Part shown: in pieces, positions 1 through 8,392 of the stretch
How positions within the stretch are numbered: the stretch's first letter is position 1
How the letters are laid out: each line of letters starts with the position of its first letter
NCBI RefSeq assembly: GCF_022163125.1
Contig: NZ_CP091881.1
Location: 5,456,001-5,520,000 of the forward strand
Origin: Paenibacillus sp. HWE-109
Lineage (GTDB): Bacteria; Bacillota; Bacilli; Paenibacillales; NBRC-103111
DNA length: 64,000 nucleotides
Direction of reading: 5' to 3'
Translations under genes and position numbers: made by a program
Notes under the pieces: generated by a model
What the model saw: the letters and a program-made list of their open reading frames with translations, nothing else
Database searches by the model: none
What the model was told of the DNA's origin: nothing

Positions 1-784
1 TGTAGGCGCCTCTTTTCTTAAGTGCCCGCAAACAGCTTGATACGGATGGCCCTGCTCCCGCACACTCCACCGCAACATCAACCCCTTGGGACTCCGTTTC
101 TCTTGCAATCACTTCGTGCAGGTTTTCTTCGCTAACATTGACAATGACGTCAGCTCCAAGTTCCTTGGCAATTTCAAGTCTTGAAGCATCTGCGGTCGTC
201 CCTGCCACGATGACCTTGCACCCTTTCATAACGAGCAAAGCTAAACAGATCAGACCAATAGGACCAGGACCTGAGAGCAAAACGGAATCTCCTACATGGA
301 TAGGCGTTAATTCTTCAATTGCTTTGACTGCACAAGCCAGCGGTTCGGTTAAAGCGGCCTCCTCAAGCGAGATATGATCCGGAATTCGATAAACCATATC
401 TTCACGAACCACCACATATTTCGTAAAAGCCCCATCTACACCTGATCCCAGGGATTTTCGTTTCGAGCAAAACATATAGTTTCCAGTCCGGCAATGTATA
501 CAGGTTCCACAGGTTACAGCCGTCGAAGGAAGCGCTGTCACTTTATCGCCAAGCTGAAAACGCTGTACGTTTTTACCTACTTCCGTAATGATTCCCGAGA
601 ACTCATGGCCTAGTATGACAGGCGGATTGCTTTTATAAGTGTCGTGATAAATATGCAAGTCTGTACCGCAAATACCCGTGTACTTAATTTCAATTTTTAC
701 AGAGTCAGAATCACAAACAGGTTCTTGAACATTCAGTAACGCGACATTTCCGTAGCCCGATTTTTCTTTCACTATCGCTTTCAT
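1..784 (-). CDS. Zinc-dependent alcohol/polyol dehydrogenase (3' end outside window)
   Basis: The reading frame from the ATG at 784 runs open to the window edge, giving 261 residues of a medium-chain zinc dehydrogenase (the full family is about 340-350 residues). Visible motifs are the catalytic zinc region GICGTDLHIYHD and GHEFSG (about residues 37-64), a structural-zinc cysteine cluster around CGTCIHCRTGNYMFC, and the start of the Rossmann fold GPGPIGL. This is the sorbitol/threonine/idonate dehydrogenase group, which oxidises a secondary alcohol with NAD(P); the exact substrate cannot be read from sequence. GGAGGG lies just before the ATG. A LacI-type palindrome lies 27 bp upstream and the LacI gene is next door on the same strand, so the gene is probably induced by a sugar or polyol through that regulator. 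Confidence 0.9.
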   Translation of the reverse strand, partial: MKAIVKEKSGYGNVALLNVQEPVCDSDSVKIEIKYTGICGTDLHIYHDTYKSNPPVILGHEFSGIITEVGKNVQRFQLGDKVTALPSTAVTCGTCIHCRTGNYMFCSKRKSLGSGVDGAFTKYVVVREDMVYRIPDHISLEEAALTEPLACAVKAIEELTPIHVGDSVLLSGPGPIGLICLALLVMKGCKVIVAGTTADASRLEIAKELGADVIVNVSEENLHEVIARETESQGVDVAVECAGAGPSVSSCLRALKKRGAY

Positions 785-810
785 ATTGCCCTCCACTAAA
801 AATATTCATC

Positions 811-826
811 ATCTAATCGATTAGAT
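811..826. promoter_or_regulatory. LacI-family operator, copy 1
   Basis: Perfect 16-bp palindrome ATCTAATCGATTAGAT centred on a CG step, typical in shape of a LacI/GalR operator. It lies between the dehydrogenase start and the end of the LacI gene. An identical copy lies upstream of the LacI gene at 1935-1950. Repression of the dehydrogenase from this site is inferred. Confidence 0.85.
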
Positions 827-876
827 ATTACTGAAATAAAGTGCATGAAGTTGGTTACAACCTTCATACATGCCTT

Positions 877-1890
877 TTATTTCTGTTTACCGCAGGTTTT
901 ACGAACAATTAATTGTACAGGAAGCACTATTTCCTGAAATTCTGGCTTTGCCGTCTTTTCCAATCTATCCAAAAGCAAAGTAGTAGCCATGTTCCCCATT
1001 TCGTACCTGGGAATACTAACTGTCGTTAATTGAATACTGCGTGTCCCGGATATAAACAAATCATCAAATCCAATAACCGCCAAATCTCCCGGGACTGATA
1101 CACCAAGATCAGTTGCTGCATCCAGCACACCCAGCGCACCAATGTCAGTCAAGCTAAGGATAGCCGTGGGTCTCTTCTCTTCGGGAAGGCCTAGTAGAAA
1201 TTTCGTTGTATCGTAGCTTCCTGAATATCTTGCCCCTCCCGAAGTCAACCATTCCGGATAGATCGTTAACCCAGCATCTGCCATCGCTTTCACATAGCCA
1301 TTCATTCTGCTCTCCGTAATGGAAGATCCGGTAATACCGGGCATGAAAGCAATCTTTTGGTGTCCAAGCTGGTTTAGATGATTTGTAGCCATGACAGCAC
1401 CATTGAAATTATCCGCCACAACGGAGTCCACTTGAAGCCCCTTTATAAAGCGGTTTGCGAGCACAAGCACATAACCTTGCTCCATAAATTTCAGAAAATG
1501 TTCTCTATCCTGTTCCAAAGCGGAAGTGACGATTATCCCATCCACTTTCCCTTCTCTTACTTGGTTAAGCGCAAGTTGTGTTCGGTCAGGTTTATCATCT
1601 GTATTCAAAATATTGATGGTGAAACCTTTGGTTTGAGCCACATCCTCGCATGCCTTGGCCAAATCGGGATAGAACGGGTTCGTAATATCCGAAACAACAA
1701 AACTGATCGCCTTGCTCTTCTGTACCCGCAAACCTCTGGCTACCGCATTGGGCACATAGTTCAATTCAGAAATCGCTTCCAAAACACGTTTGCGTTTCTC
1801 TTCATGAACCCAACGCGTATTATTGAGAACGTAGGATACGGTGGCAACCGAAACACCTGACTTGTGAGCGATATCTTTAATTGTCGTCAT
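877..1890 (-). CDS. LacI/GalR family transcriptional regulator
   Basis: A 337-residue protein of normal family length. Residues 1-55 form the LacI helix-turn-helix (TTIKDIAHKSGVSVATVSYV) and hinge (LNYVPNAVARGLR). From about residue 60 a periplasmic-binding-protein-like effector domain follows (ISFVVSDITNPFYPDLAKA; GFDDLFISG near 275), so a sugar-type effector is expected. The ATG at 1890 follows a GGTGGTG ribosome site. An identical 16-bp palindrome lies upstream of this gene and of the following dehydrogenase, pointing to autoregulation plus local control of the dehydrogenase and whatever lies beyond the window edge. The effector is unknown. Confidence 0.95.
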   Translation of the reverse strand: MTTIKDIAHKSGVSVATVSYVLNNTRWVHEEKRKRVLEAISELNYVPNAVARGLRVQKSKAISFVVSDITNPFYPDLAKACEDVAQTKGFTINILNTDDKPDRTQLALNQVREGKVDGIIVTSALEQDREHFLKFMEQGYVLVLANRFIKGLQVDSVVADNFNGAVMATNHLNQLGHQKIAFMPGITGSSITESRMNGYVKAMADAGLTIYPEWLTSGGARYSGSYDTTKFLLGLPEEKRPTAILSLTDIGALGVLDAATDLGVSVPGDLAVIGFDDLFISGTRSIQLTTVSIPRYEMGNMATTLLLDRLEKTAKPEFQEIVLPVQLIVRKTCGKQK

Positions 1891-1934
1891 CGTTCAACAC
1901 CACCATCCATGATCAAAATGCTCTAATTCTTTTC

Positions 1935-1950
1935 ATCTAATCGATTAGAT
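1935..1950. promoter_or_regulatory. LacI-family operator, copy 2
   Basis: Second identical copy of ATCTAATCGATTAGAT, 45 bp upstream of the LacI start codon. The two identical palindromes, each in front of one of two adjacent genes, mark this as the cognate operator and imply autoregulation. Confidence 0.85.
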
Positions 1951-1995
1951 ATTACGATATCACAGATATTTTTATTTGTCTAGAGACTTCTTTCA

Positions 1996-2331
1996 TCATT
2001 TCTCGACGAGTACATTCCTACTCTGAGTTAGCTCAACATGCAGTTCCCCCCATGCACACATCGCATCGAGAATGGGTCTAAGCGACCATCCATATTCTGT
2101 TAGAGAGTACACCACTTTGGGCGGTATCTGGTTATAAATTGTTCGTTGCAAAACGCCGTCCTGTTCCAGTTCACGCAATTGTTGGGTAAGCATCTTTTGC
2201 GTAATGCCACACATCAATTTTTTCAGCTCGCTAGTACGTTTCTCTCCCTTGATTAAATGACACATGATAACCACTTTCCATTTACCGCCGATAACATCAA
2301 GTGTTGCTTCAACGGGAATATTATATACCAT
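1996..2331 (-). CDS. HxlR family winged-helix regulator
   Basis: A 111-residue, single-domain HxlR/MarR-like protein. The signature is clear: EATLDVIGGKWKVVIMCHL at residues 8-26, then RTSELKKLMCGITQKMLTQQ (recognition helix) and QIPPKVVYSLTEYG (wing). Cys41 in LMCGITQ occupies the region where thiol-sensing family members such as YodB and HypR carry a reactive cysteine, but here it sits in the recognition helix, so redox sensing is only a possibility. The gene is divergent from an MFS exporter and a flavin-dependent oxidoreductase, with a 9-bp inverted repeat between them, the classic arrangement of a local repressor of a detoxification pair. Confidence 0.93.
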   Translation of the reverse strand: MVYNIPVEATLDVIGGKWKVVIMCHLIKGEKRTSELKKLMCGITQKMLTQQLRELEQDGVLQRTIYNQIPPKVVYSLTEYGWSLRPILDAMCAWGELHVELTQSRNVLVEK

Positions 2332-2359
2332 TAGAGCACCTCCCTATTCCATTTAGAGT

Positions 2360-2424
2360 ACTTTTAAGTGCCTATATACCTTAAAAGTGCGTACTTATCA
2401 ATAAGTGCTTCATGGTTATATAAT
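2360..2424. promoter_or_regulatory. HxlR-type operator and divergent promoter
   Basis: A perfect inverted repeat ACTTTTAAG (2360-2368) and CTTAAAAGT (2380-2388) is followed by a plausible plus-strand promoter: TTATCA at 2395-2400, an 18-bp spacer and TATAAT at 2419-2424. The repeat lies just upstream of the -35 box of the MFS gene and upstream of the HxlR gene, so the regulator could control both directions. Repression is inferred. Confidence 0.65.
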
Positions 2425-2485
2425 AACACTCGTGAACAGGAAGTAAAGCTTGCTTCTATTAAATATACACTATTAGGAGGTTATT

Positions 2486-3694
2486 ATGAGCCAATCTATT
2501 GCACAATCAGCGTCTAACCATAAAGTCGCGCCAAAGTCAGGAACGTGGGCTCTTCTTGCCCTAGCGATCAGCGCATTCGGAATCGGAACAACAGAGTTTG
2601 TTCCCGTAGGTTTGCTTGCTTCCATCGCTGATGATTTAAACATCGGTATCACACTGGCTGGTCTGCTTATCTCGGGCTACGCCATCGGGGTCGCAGTCGG
2701 AGCTCCTATCCTAACCGCTCTCACAAATCGCATGAGCCGCAAGTCACTGCTCATGCTGCTGATGGTTGTCTTCATCATCGGAAATGCTGTCGCCGCTCTC
2801 TCCCCTTCATTTGAAATACTTCTTATAGCACGTTTCATCACTGCCTTCTCGCATGGTGTCTTCTTCTCCATTGGAGCAACCATCGCAGTGCAGCTAGTAT
2901 CTCCTGAGAAGAAGGCCAGTGCCATTGCCCTCATGTTCACAGGTTTAACTATCGCTATTGTTACTGGTGTTCCTCTCGGAACATTTATCGGCCAGGCATT
3001 TGGCTGGAGAGCTACGTTCTGGGGAGTTGCCTTGCTGGGTGTTATTGCAATCATTTCCAGCTCCGCACTCATTCCCAAAAATTTGAAGCAATCTCCTCCT
3101 GCCAAAATATCGGATATGATCAAACTTCTTACAAATGGTCGCCTGCTGCTCGGCTTTCTGATCACAGCATTCGGTTACGGCGGAACATTTGTTGCCTTCA
3201 CTTATTTAACACCGCTGCTGCACGATGTGACTGGCTTAAGCCAAGGATTTATTAACATCCTATTGATCGCATATGGTATTACGGTGGCGTTTGGTAATTC
3301 CGTTGGAGGTAAATTAGCCAACAAAAACCCGATTCGCGCGCTATTCTGGATGTTTATTATTCAAGCGGCCGTTCTCGTTCTGTTGACATTCCTTGTTCCA
3401 TTTAAAATCGCTGGCGTAATTGGCGTCTTATTAATGGGCTTGCTAGCCTTCATGAATGTGCCTGGTCTTCAGCTGTACGTCGTTCAACTCGCTGAGAAGT
3501 ACGTGCCTTCAGCAGTCGATGTAGCTTCCGCACTCAATATTGCGGCTTTCAATGTCGGTATTGCGGTTGGTTCAATCATCGGCGCGGTTGTTATCGACTC
3601 TCTTGGACTTATTCATACCCCTTGGATTGGTGCTCTCATGGTTGTCATTGCCATCATACTCAGCGGCATTTCTGCCAAACTTGAACGCAAATAA
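2486..3694 (+). CDS. MFS transporter, AraJ/YdhP-like drug or sugar efflux type
   Basis: A 402-residue integral membrane protein with about 12 hydrophobic segments, normal for the major facilitator family. The first helix carries FGIGTTEFVPVGLLASIADD, the hallmark of the AraJ/YdhP DHA1 efflux branch, and the loop after helix 2 has the conserved pattern NRMSRKSLL. TAGGAGG precedes the ATG. It is transcribed divergently from an HxlR regulator and is followed after 18 bp by a flavin-dependent oxidoreductase, so the two are probably one detoxification operon: one exports and the other oxidises an electrophile or xenobiotic. The substrate is unknown. Confidence 0.93.
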   Translation: MSQSIAQSASNHKVAPKSGTWALLALAISAFGIGTTEFVPVGLLASIADDLNIGITLAGLLISGYAIGVAVGAPILTALTNRMSRKSLLMLLMVVFIIGNAVAALSPSFEILLIARFITAFSHGVFFSIGATIAVQLVSPEKKASAIALMFTGLTIAIVTGVPLGTFIGQAFGWRATFWGVALLGVIAIISSSALIPKNLKQSPPAKISDMIKLLTNGRLLLGFLITAFGYGGTFVAFTYLTPLLHDVTGLSQGFINILLIAYGITVAFGNSVGGKLANKNPIRALFWMFIIQAAVLVLLTFLVPFKIAGVIGVLLMGLLAFMNVPGLQLYVVQLAEKYVPSAVDVASALNIAAFNVGIAVGSIIGAVVIDSLGLIHTPWIGALMVVIAIILSGISAKLERK

Positions 3695-3712
3695 GCTAAG
3701 GGGGTAATTCGC

Positions 3713-4681
3713 ATGTTTGATCATCATCATACCTATCAACGAATGTATAGAGAAGGCGAATTAACGCTTGGTCTCCATATTCCATTAGAAAATTATCAAA
3801 TGAATAGACCAACAATGGCTCAACAAGTCGAAATGGCTCAGGCAGCTGAAGCTTACGGATTTACTACACTATGGCTCAGAGATGTTATCTTGGAGGATCC
3901 CAATTTCGGAGATCCTGCTGTCGGCCAAATTTATGATATTCTGATTTACGGCACGCACCTGCTCAGTCAGACAACACATATTGCCATTGGAACATCTGCA
4001 CTGGTTCTGCCTCTTCACCAACCATTGAGACTGGCCAAGCAGGTTGCAACGATTGAAGCCCTTTTCCCGGAACGGCTCATTATGGGGATATCCTCCGGAG
4101 ATAGAAGGGCTGACTGCAAAGGTCTTGGCGTCGATCATCCGAGCCGCGGTACACAGTTCCGTGAAGCACTTTCTTATCTCGAAAAGGCGCTCTATGAGCA
4201 TTATCCTGTCATCGACTCCATCTATGGAAAGATCGAACAAGCCACACTGGTCCCAAAACTGAAACAGAAAATCCCGACTATGGTGACTGGCTTTGCACAG
4301 CAGGATCTCAATTGGCTCGGACTGAACGGCGATGGATGGATGTATTACCCACAAACGCCGCTGCGCCAGCTAGAAGCCATCACCGCATGGCGAGATTCAG
4401 CAGCTCGTCAACACAAGCATGCATTCCGTCCTTTCTCCATGCCCATGCATCTCGATTTAGCGGAGAATCCCGACGAAGAAGCCTCCCCCATTCGGCTTGG
4501 TTTTCGAATTGGACGGAACCGATTAATTGAATTATTAAAAACATACCAGGATATTGGTGTGAATCATCTTTTCTTTGCCCTATTTGATAGCCTTCGTCCC
4601 GCAAACGAGGTTATACAAGAACTTGGAGAATATGTGCTGCCGCACTTTCCACCGCATCAGACCGATAATAATATTTTATGA
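3713..4681 (+). CDS. LLM-class (luciferase-like) flavin-dependent oxidoreductase
   Basis: A 322-residue bacterial luciferase-fold enzyme using reduced flavin (FMN or F420). Features seen: a TIM-barrel start LTLGLHIPLENY, AEAYGFTTLWLRDV, the segment IGTSALVLPLHQPLRLAKQVATIEAL and a nearby FPERLIMGISSGDRR loop, all diagnostic of the family. It resembles the BA3436-type subgroup found beside efflux genes in bacilli. GGGGG precedes the ATG, 18 bp after the MFS gene, so it is the second gene of the HxlR-controlled unit. The role is probably oxidation of a toxic organic compound; the reaction is not deducible. Confidence 0.9.
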   Translation: MFDHHHTYQRMYREGELTLGLHIPLENYQMNRPTMAQQVEMAQAAEAYGFTTLWLRDVILEDPNFGDPAVGQIYDILIYGTHLLSQTTHIAIGTSALVLPLHQPLRLAKQVATIEALFPERLIMGISSGDRRADCKGLGVDHPSRGTQFREALSYLEKALYEHYPVIDSIYGKIEQATLVPKLKQKIPTMVTGFAQQDLNWLGLNGDGWMYYPQTPLRQLEAITAWRDSAARQHKHAFRPFSMPMHLDLAENPDEEASPIRLGFRIGRNRLIELLKTYQDIGVNHLFFALFDSLRPANEVIQELGEYVLPHFPPHQTDNNIL

Positions 4682-4886
4682 TCAAAGTGCAAATTATAAA
4701 CTCATTAAAACCGCGTAATGTTCTGAAAGCAATACCGCATGGGAACTGAACGTCATTTGCCGCAACGACACGTCCTCCAATCCTTAGCGGTACCGGTACC
4801 GCCGAAACCCGCATGGCATGGACGGCTGCACCACTCATACACGCGACAACTGGTACAAGTGTGCGGACCTCGGTGAGCGTTAGGCG

Positions 4887-6035
4887 TCAGCGTCTGAGCC
4901 CGCTCTCGGGCATCGTCGATCTGGCATCTTCGACAGCGTTGGCCTGTTCTGCGAGACCATCACGGTTTCCCGTCGTCTCAGCGCGCAGGGTCATGATCCC
5001 GAGCGCACTCACTTCTGCCTGGTAACGGCCAATTGCGCGGGCGGCGGGTCGGCCATAACGCCTACGCGTATTCCTGCGCAATTGCCGACGCTGCTTCAGT
5101 GAAGAGAGTGACACAACTTCATGAGCCAATATCTCCCCATCGCGGGCGAGAATCGGCATCGCGGTGACGACGGCTCTCCCCTGACGACGTCGAAGCACAA
5201 GCGCAAGGATCACCATCGAGAGGAACAGCGGAACCATCACGGCGGCGTAAATCTTGTAGAGCATAAGCGGGTCTTTGCCTGCGAGTGCCGCCCAATCCCA
5301 CACCCCGTGCAGCGCGACTGCGAACACCAGACCAACGCCAGCAAAACCAACTTGCGCGCTACGATGGCGCTGGCCCGCGGCCGCAGCGATCCCGAGTCCG
5401 AAGATCGCGACCAGGAATGAATGCATGAATGGCACAAACAGCGCTCGGAGAGCGAGACCGGCGATCAGCAAGCCGGCCGCACCACTATCAGTCGGATTGC
5501 TGCCTGCGAACTGGGTGATTATCTTGCCGAAGTACAGGATCTGCTCGGTGAATGCGAAACCCGCGCCGACAAATCCACCATAGATGACACCATCAAGCAG
5601 CCCAATGATGTGCCGGCGGCAGTAGATCAGCAGCCAGATCAGGAAGAGTCCTTTGAATACTTCCTCGGTGACCGGGGTGATTACAAGAGGCTGAAACCAC
5701 GAAGTGAAGTCGGTGCCGACCTTGGCATTCAGGAGGGACAGAAGGCCTTCTTGGGATACGAGCGAGAGAAACGTAGCGCCAGCCGCCCCCCACACAAACG
5801 CGGGGAGCAGCCGCTGCGCCGGTTCTTGTTTCCATCGGCCGAGCCATACGAACACGCCCACCATTGGCAGAGTGACCAGCACGGACACGGGCAGCCCGAC
5901 GAATATCCCGCCTACCCCAATCTGTGAACTGACCCAGACGATTCCAACGAGCCACGCTGCAGCTGCCAAGAGAGATAAGAGAATCCGCCTCCGTGCTTGG
6001 CTAGGTTGTGTTGAAGTTTTTATGTTCATTTCCAT
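4887..6035 (-). CDS. PrsW-like intramembrane metalloprotease, GC-rich and foreign-looking
   Basis: A 382-residue membrane protein with about eight hydrophobic segments over residues 18-285. It carries the PrsW (CPBP-like) active-site set: TEEVFKG near 125, AFTEQ near 160, a membrane histidine in FMHSF near 210 and HGVWDW near 245. PrsW-type proteases cleave membrane proteins; in Bacillus subtilis the target is the anti-sigma factor RsiW, but no anti-sigma gene is seen here. The last 100 residues are hydrophilic and arginine-rich. The gene is visibly much richer in GC than all neighbours except its first codons, and its composition and alanine/arginine-rich protein resemble actinobacterial PrsW proteins. 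The GC-rich DNA continues about 150 bp past the stop with no clear ORF. I infer horizontal transfer. Confidence 0.85.
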   Translation of the reverse strand: MEMNIKTSTQPSQARRRILLSLLAAAAWLVGIVWVSSQIGVGGIFVGLPVSVLVTLPMVGVFVWLGRWKQEPAQRLLPAFVWGAAGATFLSLVSQEGLLSLLNAKVGTDFTSWFQPLVITPVTEEVFKGLFLIWLLIYCRRHIIGLLDGVIYGGFVGAGFAFTEQILYFGKIITQFAGSNPTDSGAAGLLIAGLALRALFVPFMHSFLVAIFGLGIAAAAGQRHRSAQVGFAGVGLVFAVALHGVWDWAALAGKDPLMLYKIYAAVMVPLFLSMVILALVLRRRQGRAVVTAMPILARDGEILAHEVVSLSSLKQRRQLRRNTRRRYGRPAARAIGRYQAEVSALGIMTLRAETTGNRDGLAEQANAVEDARSTMPESGLRR

Positions 6036-6132
6036 TCGTTCCCTTCATTCTTCGAAAGTTTTAAGTTTTGTTTGATTGATTGATTTATTGAAGAAAACCG
6101 ACTGGAGCATGCATGATGATTAATATAGCAAT

Positions 6133-6870
6133 TTACCAAAGAGTAATTCTGTCCTTTGGGGCTATGTACATAGCATCGCCTTCTTTTACATGAAATGTTG
6201 AGTAGAAGTCATCGGTATTAGCAACAACTTCATTAACCCTAACTTTATTTGGTGCATGAGCATCGATTGTTAATAGTAACTCTTCCAATTCAGGACGAGC
6301 TTTCTGTCTCCAAATGGTCGCCCATGACTTGTAGAACTCTTCAAGATTTGCATCTGATAATTTTTTTGTCGCTTCAAGCGCACCCTTTAGTCCACTAATG
6401 TCCGCAATATTTTCCGGTACTGTCATTTGTCCATTGATTTTTTTGCCCAGATACTCAACTTTATTGTATTGGTCAACAACAGCCTTTGCTTTTGCTTCAA
6501 ATTTCTTATGGTCTTCTGCTGTCCACCAATTTACCATATTTCCAACCTCATCATATTTTGCTCCATTTGTATCAAAGGCGTGTGAGATTTCGTGCGCAAT
6601 AATTGTACCTATACCACCATAATTCCGACTTGCGCTTTGATTCTTATCATAAAATGGCGCTTGAAGGGCCGCCGCAGGGAACGTAATCGTGTTTGTCAGC
6701 GGTTGATAAGACGCATTAGCAACATTTGCGGCCATTCTCCACTCATCTCGATCAATAGGTTGATCGATTTTCGCAAAATTGCTTTTAGTTATTATCGCTT
6801 GTATGAATCGATTATTCTCAAATAAGGGGCTGCTGAGATAATAACTGCTGTTCCTAAGCTTGGTTTTCAT
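6133..6870 (-). pseudogene. C-terminal fragment of an M13 (PepO/neprilysin-like) metallopeptidase
   Basis: The 245 residues match only the C-terminal third of an M13 zinc endopeptidase, a family of about 630-700 residues. All catalytic elements survive: HEISHAFD (HExxH, residues about 92-99), the third zinc ligand in PENIADISG (near 148) and the Arg/His-containing tail VRVNEVVANTDDFYSTFHV. The N-terminal two thirds are absent. The fragment's ATG lies inside DNA that belongs to a YbjQ-type remnant, so there is no own promoter or ribosome site, and the piece is most likely dead. The join suggests a deletion that fused two unrelated genes. Confidence 0.85.
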
Positions 6871-7010
6871 CCGCTTTCGAACGCCCTCCGATAAGATCTC
6901 TAAATGAGAATATCTCTCCCGACATTAGAACCCATGATGACTTCACCGGTTGCAACGCCGATATACTGCGGGAACGAACCTTCAACGATAGCAGTTGTTG
7001 TAATAATCAA
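6854..7010 (-). pseudogene. Remnant of a YbjQ/UPF0145 family protein, frameshifted and truncated
   Basis: From a TTG at 7010, preceded by an excellent TTAGGAGG ribosome site, the frame reads IITTTAIVEGSFPQYIGVATGE and VIMGSNVGRDILI, then stops. A one-base frame change restores RDLIGGRSKADENQA before another stop at 6854. This is the conserved N-terminal half of the YbjQ/UPF0145 family (about 105 residues; putative heavy-metal-binding, pentamer-forming). The C-terminal half is missing, and the sequence runs directly into the M13 peptidase fragment. Frameshift plus fusion shows it is a pseudogene. Confidence 0.75.
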
Positions 7011-7249
7011 GTGTTTTCCTCCTAAAAACAAATAGAGTTGTTGCCTGTTGTTCTAAACCTATTTCTGATTTATCCAATTTGAACTTTGCTTCAACCTCCT
7101 TGAACCCCGTTACCCGTGGGACGGACTATTCCCCAATACGGAATCCTAATAGCAGGGAAAGAAAATGACGATGAGTACAACCAGAGCGGTGGCGGCGAGG
7201 GATAATCTTCTCAAAAACCACTCATTTCCTATCCTACCAGCCCCAATGA

Positions 7250-7312
7250 AACAGAACCTAAACGGATAAATAAACATCAGCTTAACTATGCTACTGCCGT
7301 TTAGGTTCTGTT
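7250..7312. promoter_or_regulatory. 16-bp inverted repeat upstream of the dead response regulator
   Basis: AACAGAACCTAAACGG (7250-7265) and its perfect inverse CCGTTTAGGTTCTGTT (7297-7312) flank 31 bp. It lies 43 bp before the response-regulator pseudogene and could be its old autoregulatory operator. The gene-free stretch 7011-7354 also holds, on the minus strand, a short hydrophobic open frame (about 7146-7220: LSLAATALVVLIVIFFPC), possibly the N-terminal signal segment of a lost divergent gene. Nothing else was recognised there. Confidence 0.5.
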
Positions 7313-7354
7313 CATGTGAGTATGCTACTATGGAAATGGAAAAGGGTGAACACG

Positions 7355-8089
7355 ATGACAAGTCTATCTGATATTAGAATCGCAATCGTCGACGACGAGC
7401 CTTCGATTATCATGATGCTGCAAATGGTGCTTCGCAGGGAAGGGTTTCATCAAACTGTACTCGGCTTCCACCTGCGCGGAAGCTCTTAATTTAGCGAAGC
7501 GTGAGGCCCCCGATGTCGTCCTGCTCGACATTATGCTTCCCGACGGCAGCGGCCTGGAACTCATCTCCAAGCTCCGCGAATACGGGAATCCGCATATTTT
7601 GTTTCTGACAGCCAAAGCTTCCGATCTCGATGTCCTGCGGGGCTTCGCCATGGGCGGGGACGATTATATCACGAAGTCCTTCAATCCCCTGGAGGTGGCC
7701 GCAAGAATTCAAGCGCGTTTCGCCGTCTGGAGCCGGAAGCCCCCGCAGCCTGTCCGCTGAAGGGGGCCGAACCAGGCGTTTACCGATTCGGCCGCTTCAC
7801 CCTCAACGAGGCGGAGGGCGAACTGATTGTAGCTGGGCAGCCTATTCCTTGCCCAGCGCAGGTCTTCCAGCTGCTGCTGCACTTCTGCAAGTTTCCCGGG
7901 ATCGTATTTTCCAAAACACAGCTCTATGACAAGGTTTGGGGGATTAACGGACTGGGCGATGACTCGACCGTGATGGTGCATATCCGGAGCATCCGGGAGC
8001 GGATCGAGATCGATCCCGGCAACCCAAAGCTGCTGCTTACCATACGCGGGCTCGGCTACAAACTGGTGAAGGAGCCGCAGGAGCGATGA
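7355..8089 (+). pseudogene. OmpR-family response regulator with two frameshifts
   Basis: Three consecutive frames together reconstruct a full OmpR/PhoB regulator. Frame 1 gives IRIAIVDDEPSIIMMLQMVL (receiver start with the acidic pair) and stops at about 7489. Frame 2 gives REAPDVVLLDIMLPDGSGLE (phospho-acceptor aspartate), ILFLTAKAS and GGDDYITKSFNPLEVAARIQ, stopping at 7760. Frame 3 gives the winged helix: RFTLNEAEGELIVAG, LLLHFCKFPGIVFSKTQLYD and VMVHIRSIRERI up to TIRGLGYKLVKE. The final TGA overlaps an ATG (8086) that begins MKIQRRMAFH, the start of the partner histidine kinase, which is cut after about nine codons. The two-component system is therefore dead. Confidence 0.88.
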
Positions 8090-8127
8090 AGATCCAACGG
8101 CGCATGGCCTTCCACAGGCGGAACGAT

Positions 8128-8385
8128 TCAGATCTCCCCCGAGTAATTGTAGTGGAATAATGTGGAGTCATTGTCCGCTGCAATCTGCGGTAAATACTCC
8201 ACACCTGCTGCCTTATTATAGAAGCTTGTCATGCGTATACTGCCATTATCCATGTACGCAATTTTCGTACAAAGCGCATCATTCTCAAGCGTCCAAGACG
8301 TTTGATCATTGACTACGTTCAATTGTGACTTTGAATACGCTTCCATAGGTTTGATTGATAAACAAAACTGATTAGCACTTAACAC
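8128..8385 (-). pseudogene. N-terminal fragment of an alpha-galactosidase-like glycosidase
   Basis: Reading from the ATG at 8349 (or a weak GTG at 8385), the frame gives WTLENDALCTKIAYMDNG, SIRMTSFYNKAAGVEYL and LFHYNYSGEI, then stops. The pattern of a naked N-terminal beta-sandwich opening (W-L-N-x-L ... DGSIRMTSFYNK) resembles the start of long GH36-type alpha-galactosidases from paenibacilli, but only about 75 of 700 or more residues remain and no catalytic region is present. The 3' side abuts the truncated histidine kinase start. I treat it as a gene scrap; the family assignment is by resemblance only. Confidence 0.5.
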
Positions 8386-8392
8386 GCGCCAA

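Noticed and set aside
4683..4886. Possible DUF2510-type W-D-G-x-x-W-T fragment next to PrsW
   Set aside because: Only scattered matches in shifting frames; no convincing ORF on either strand.
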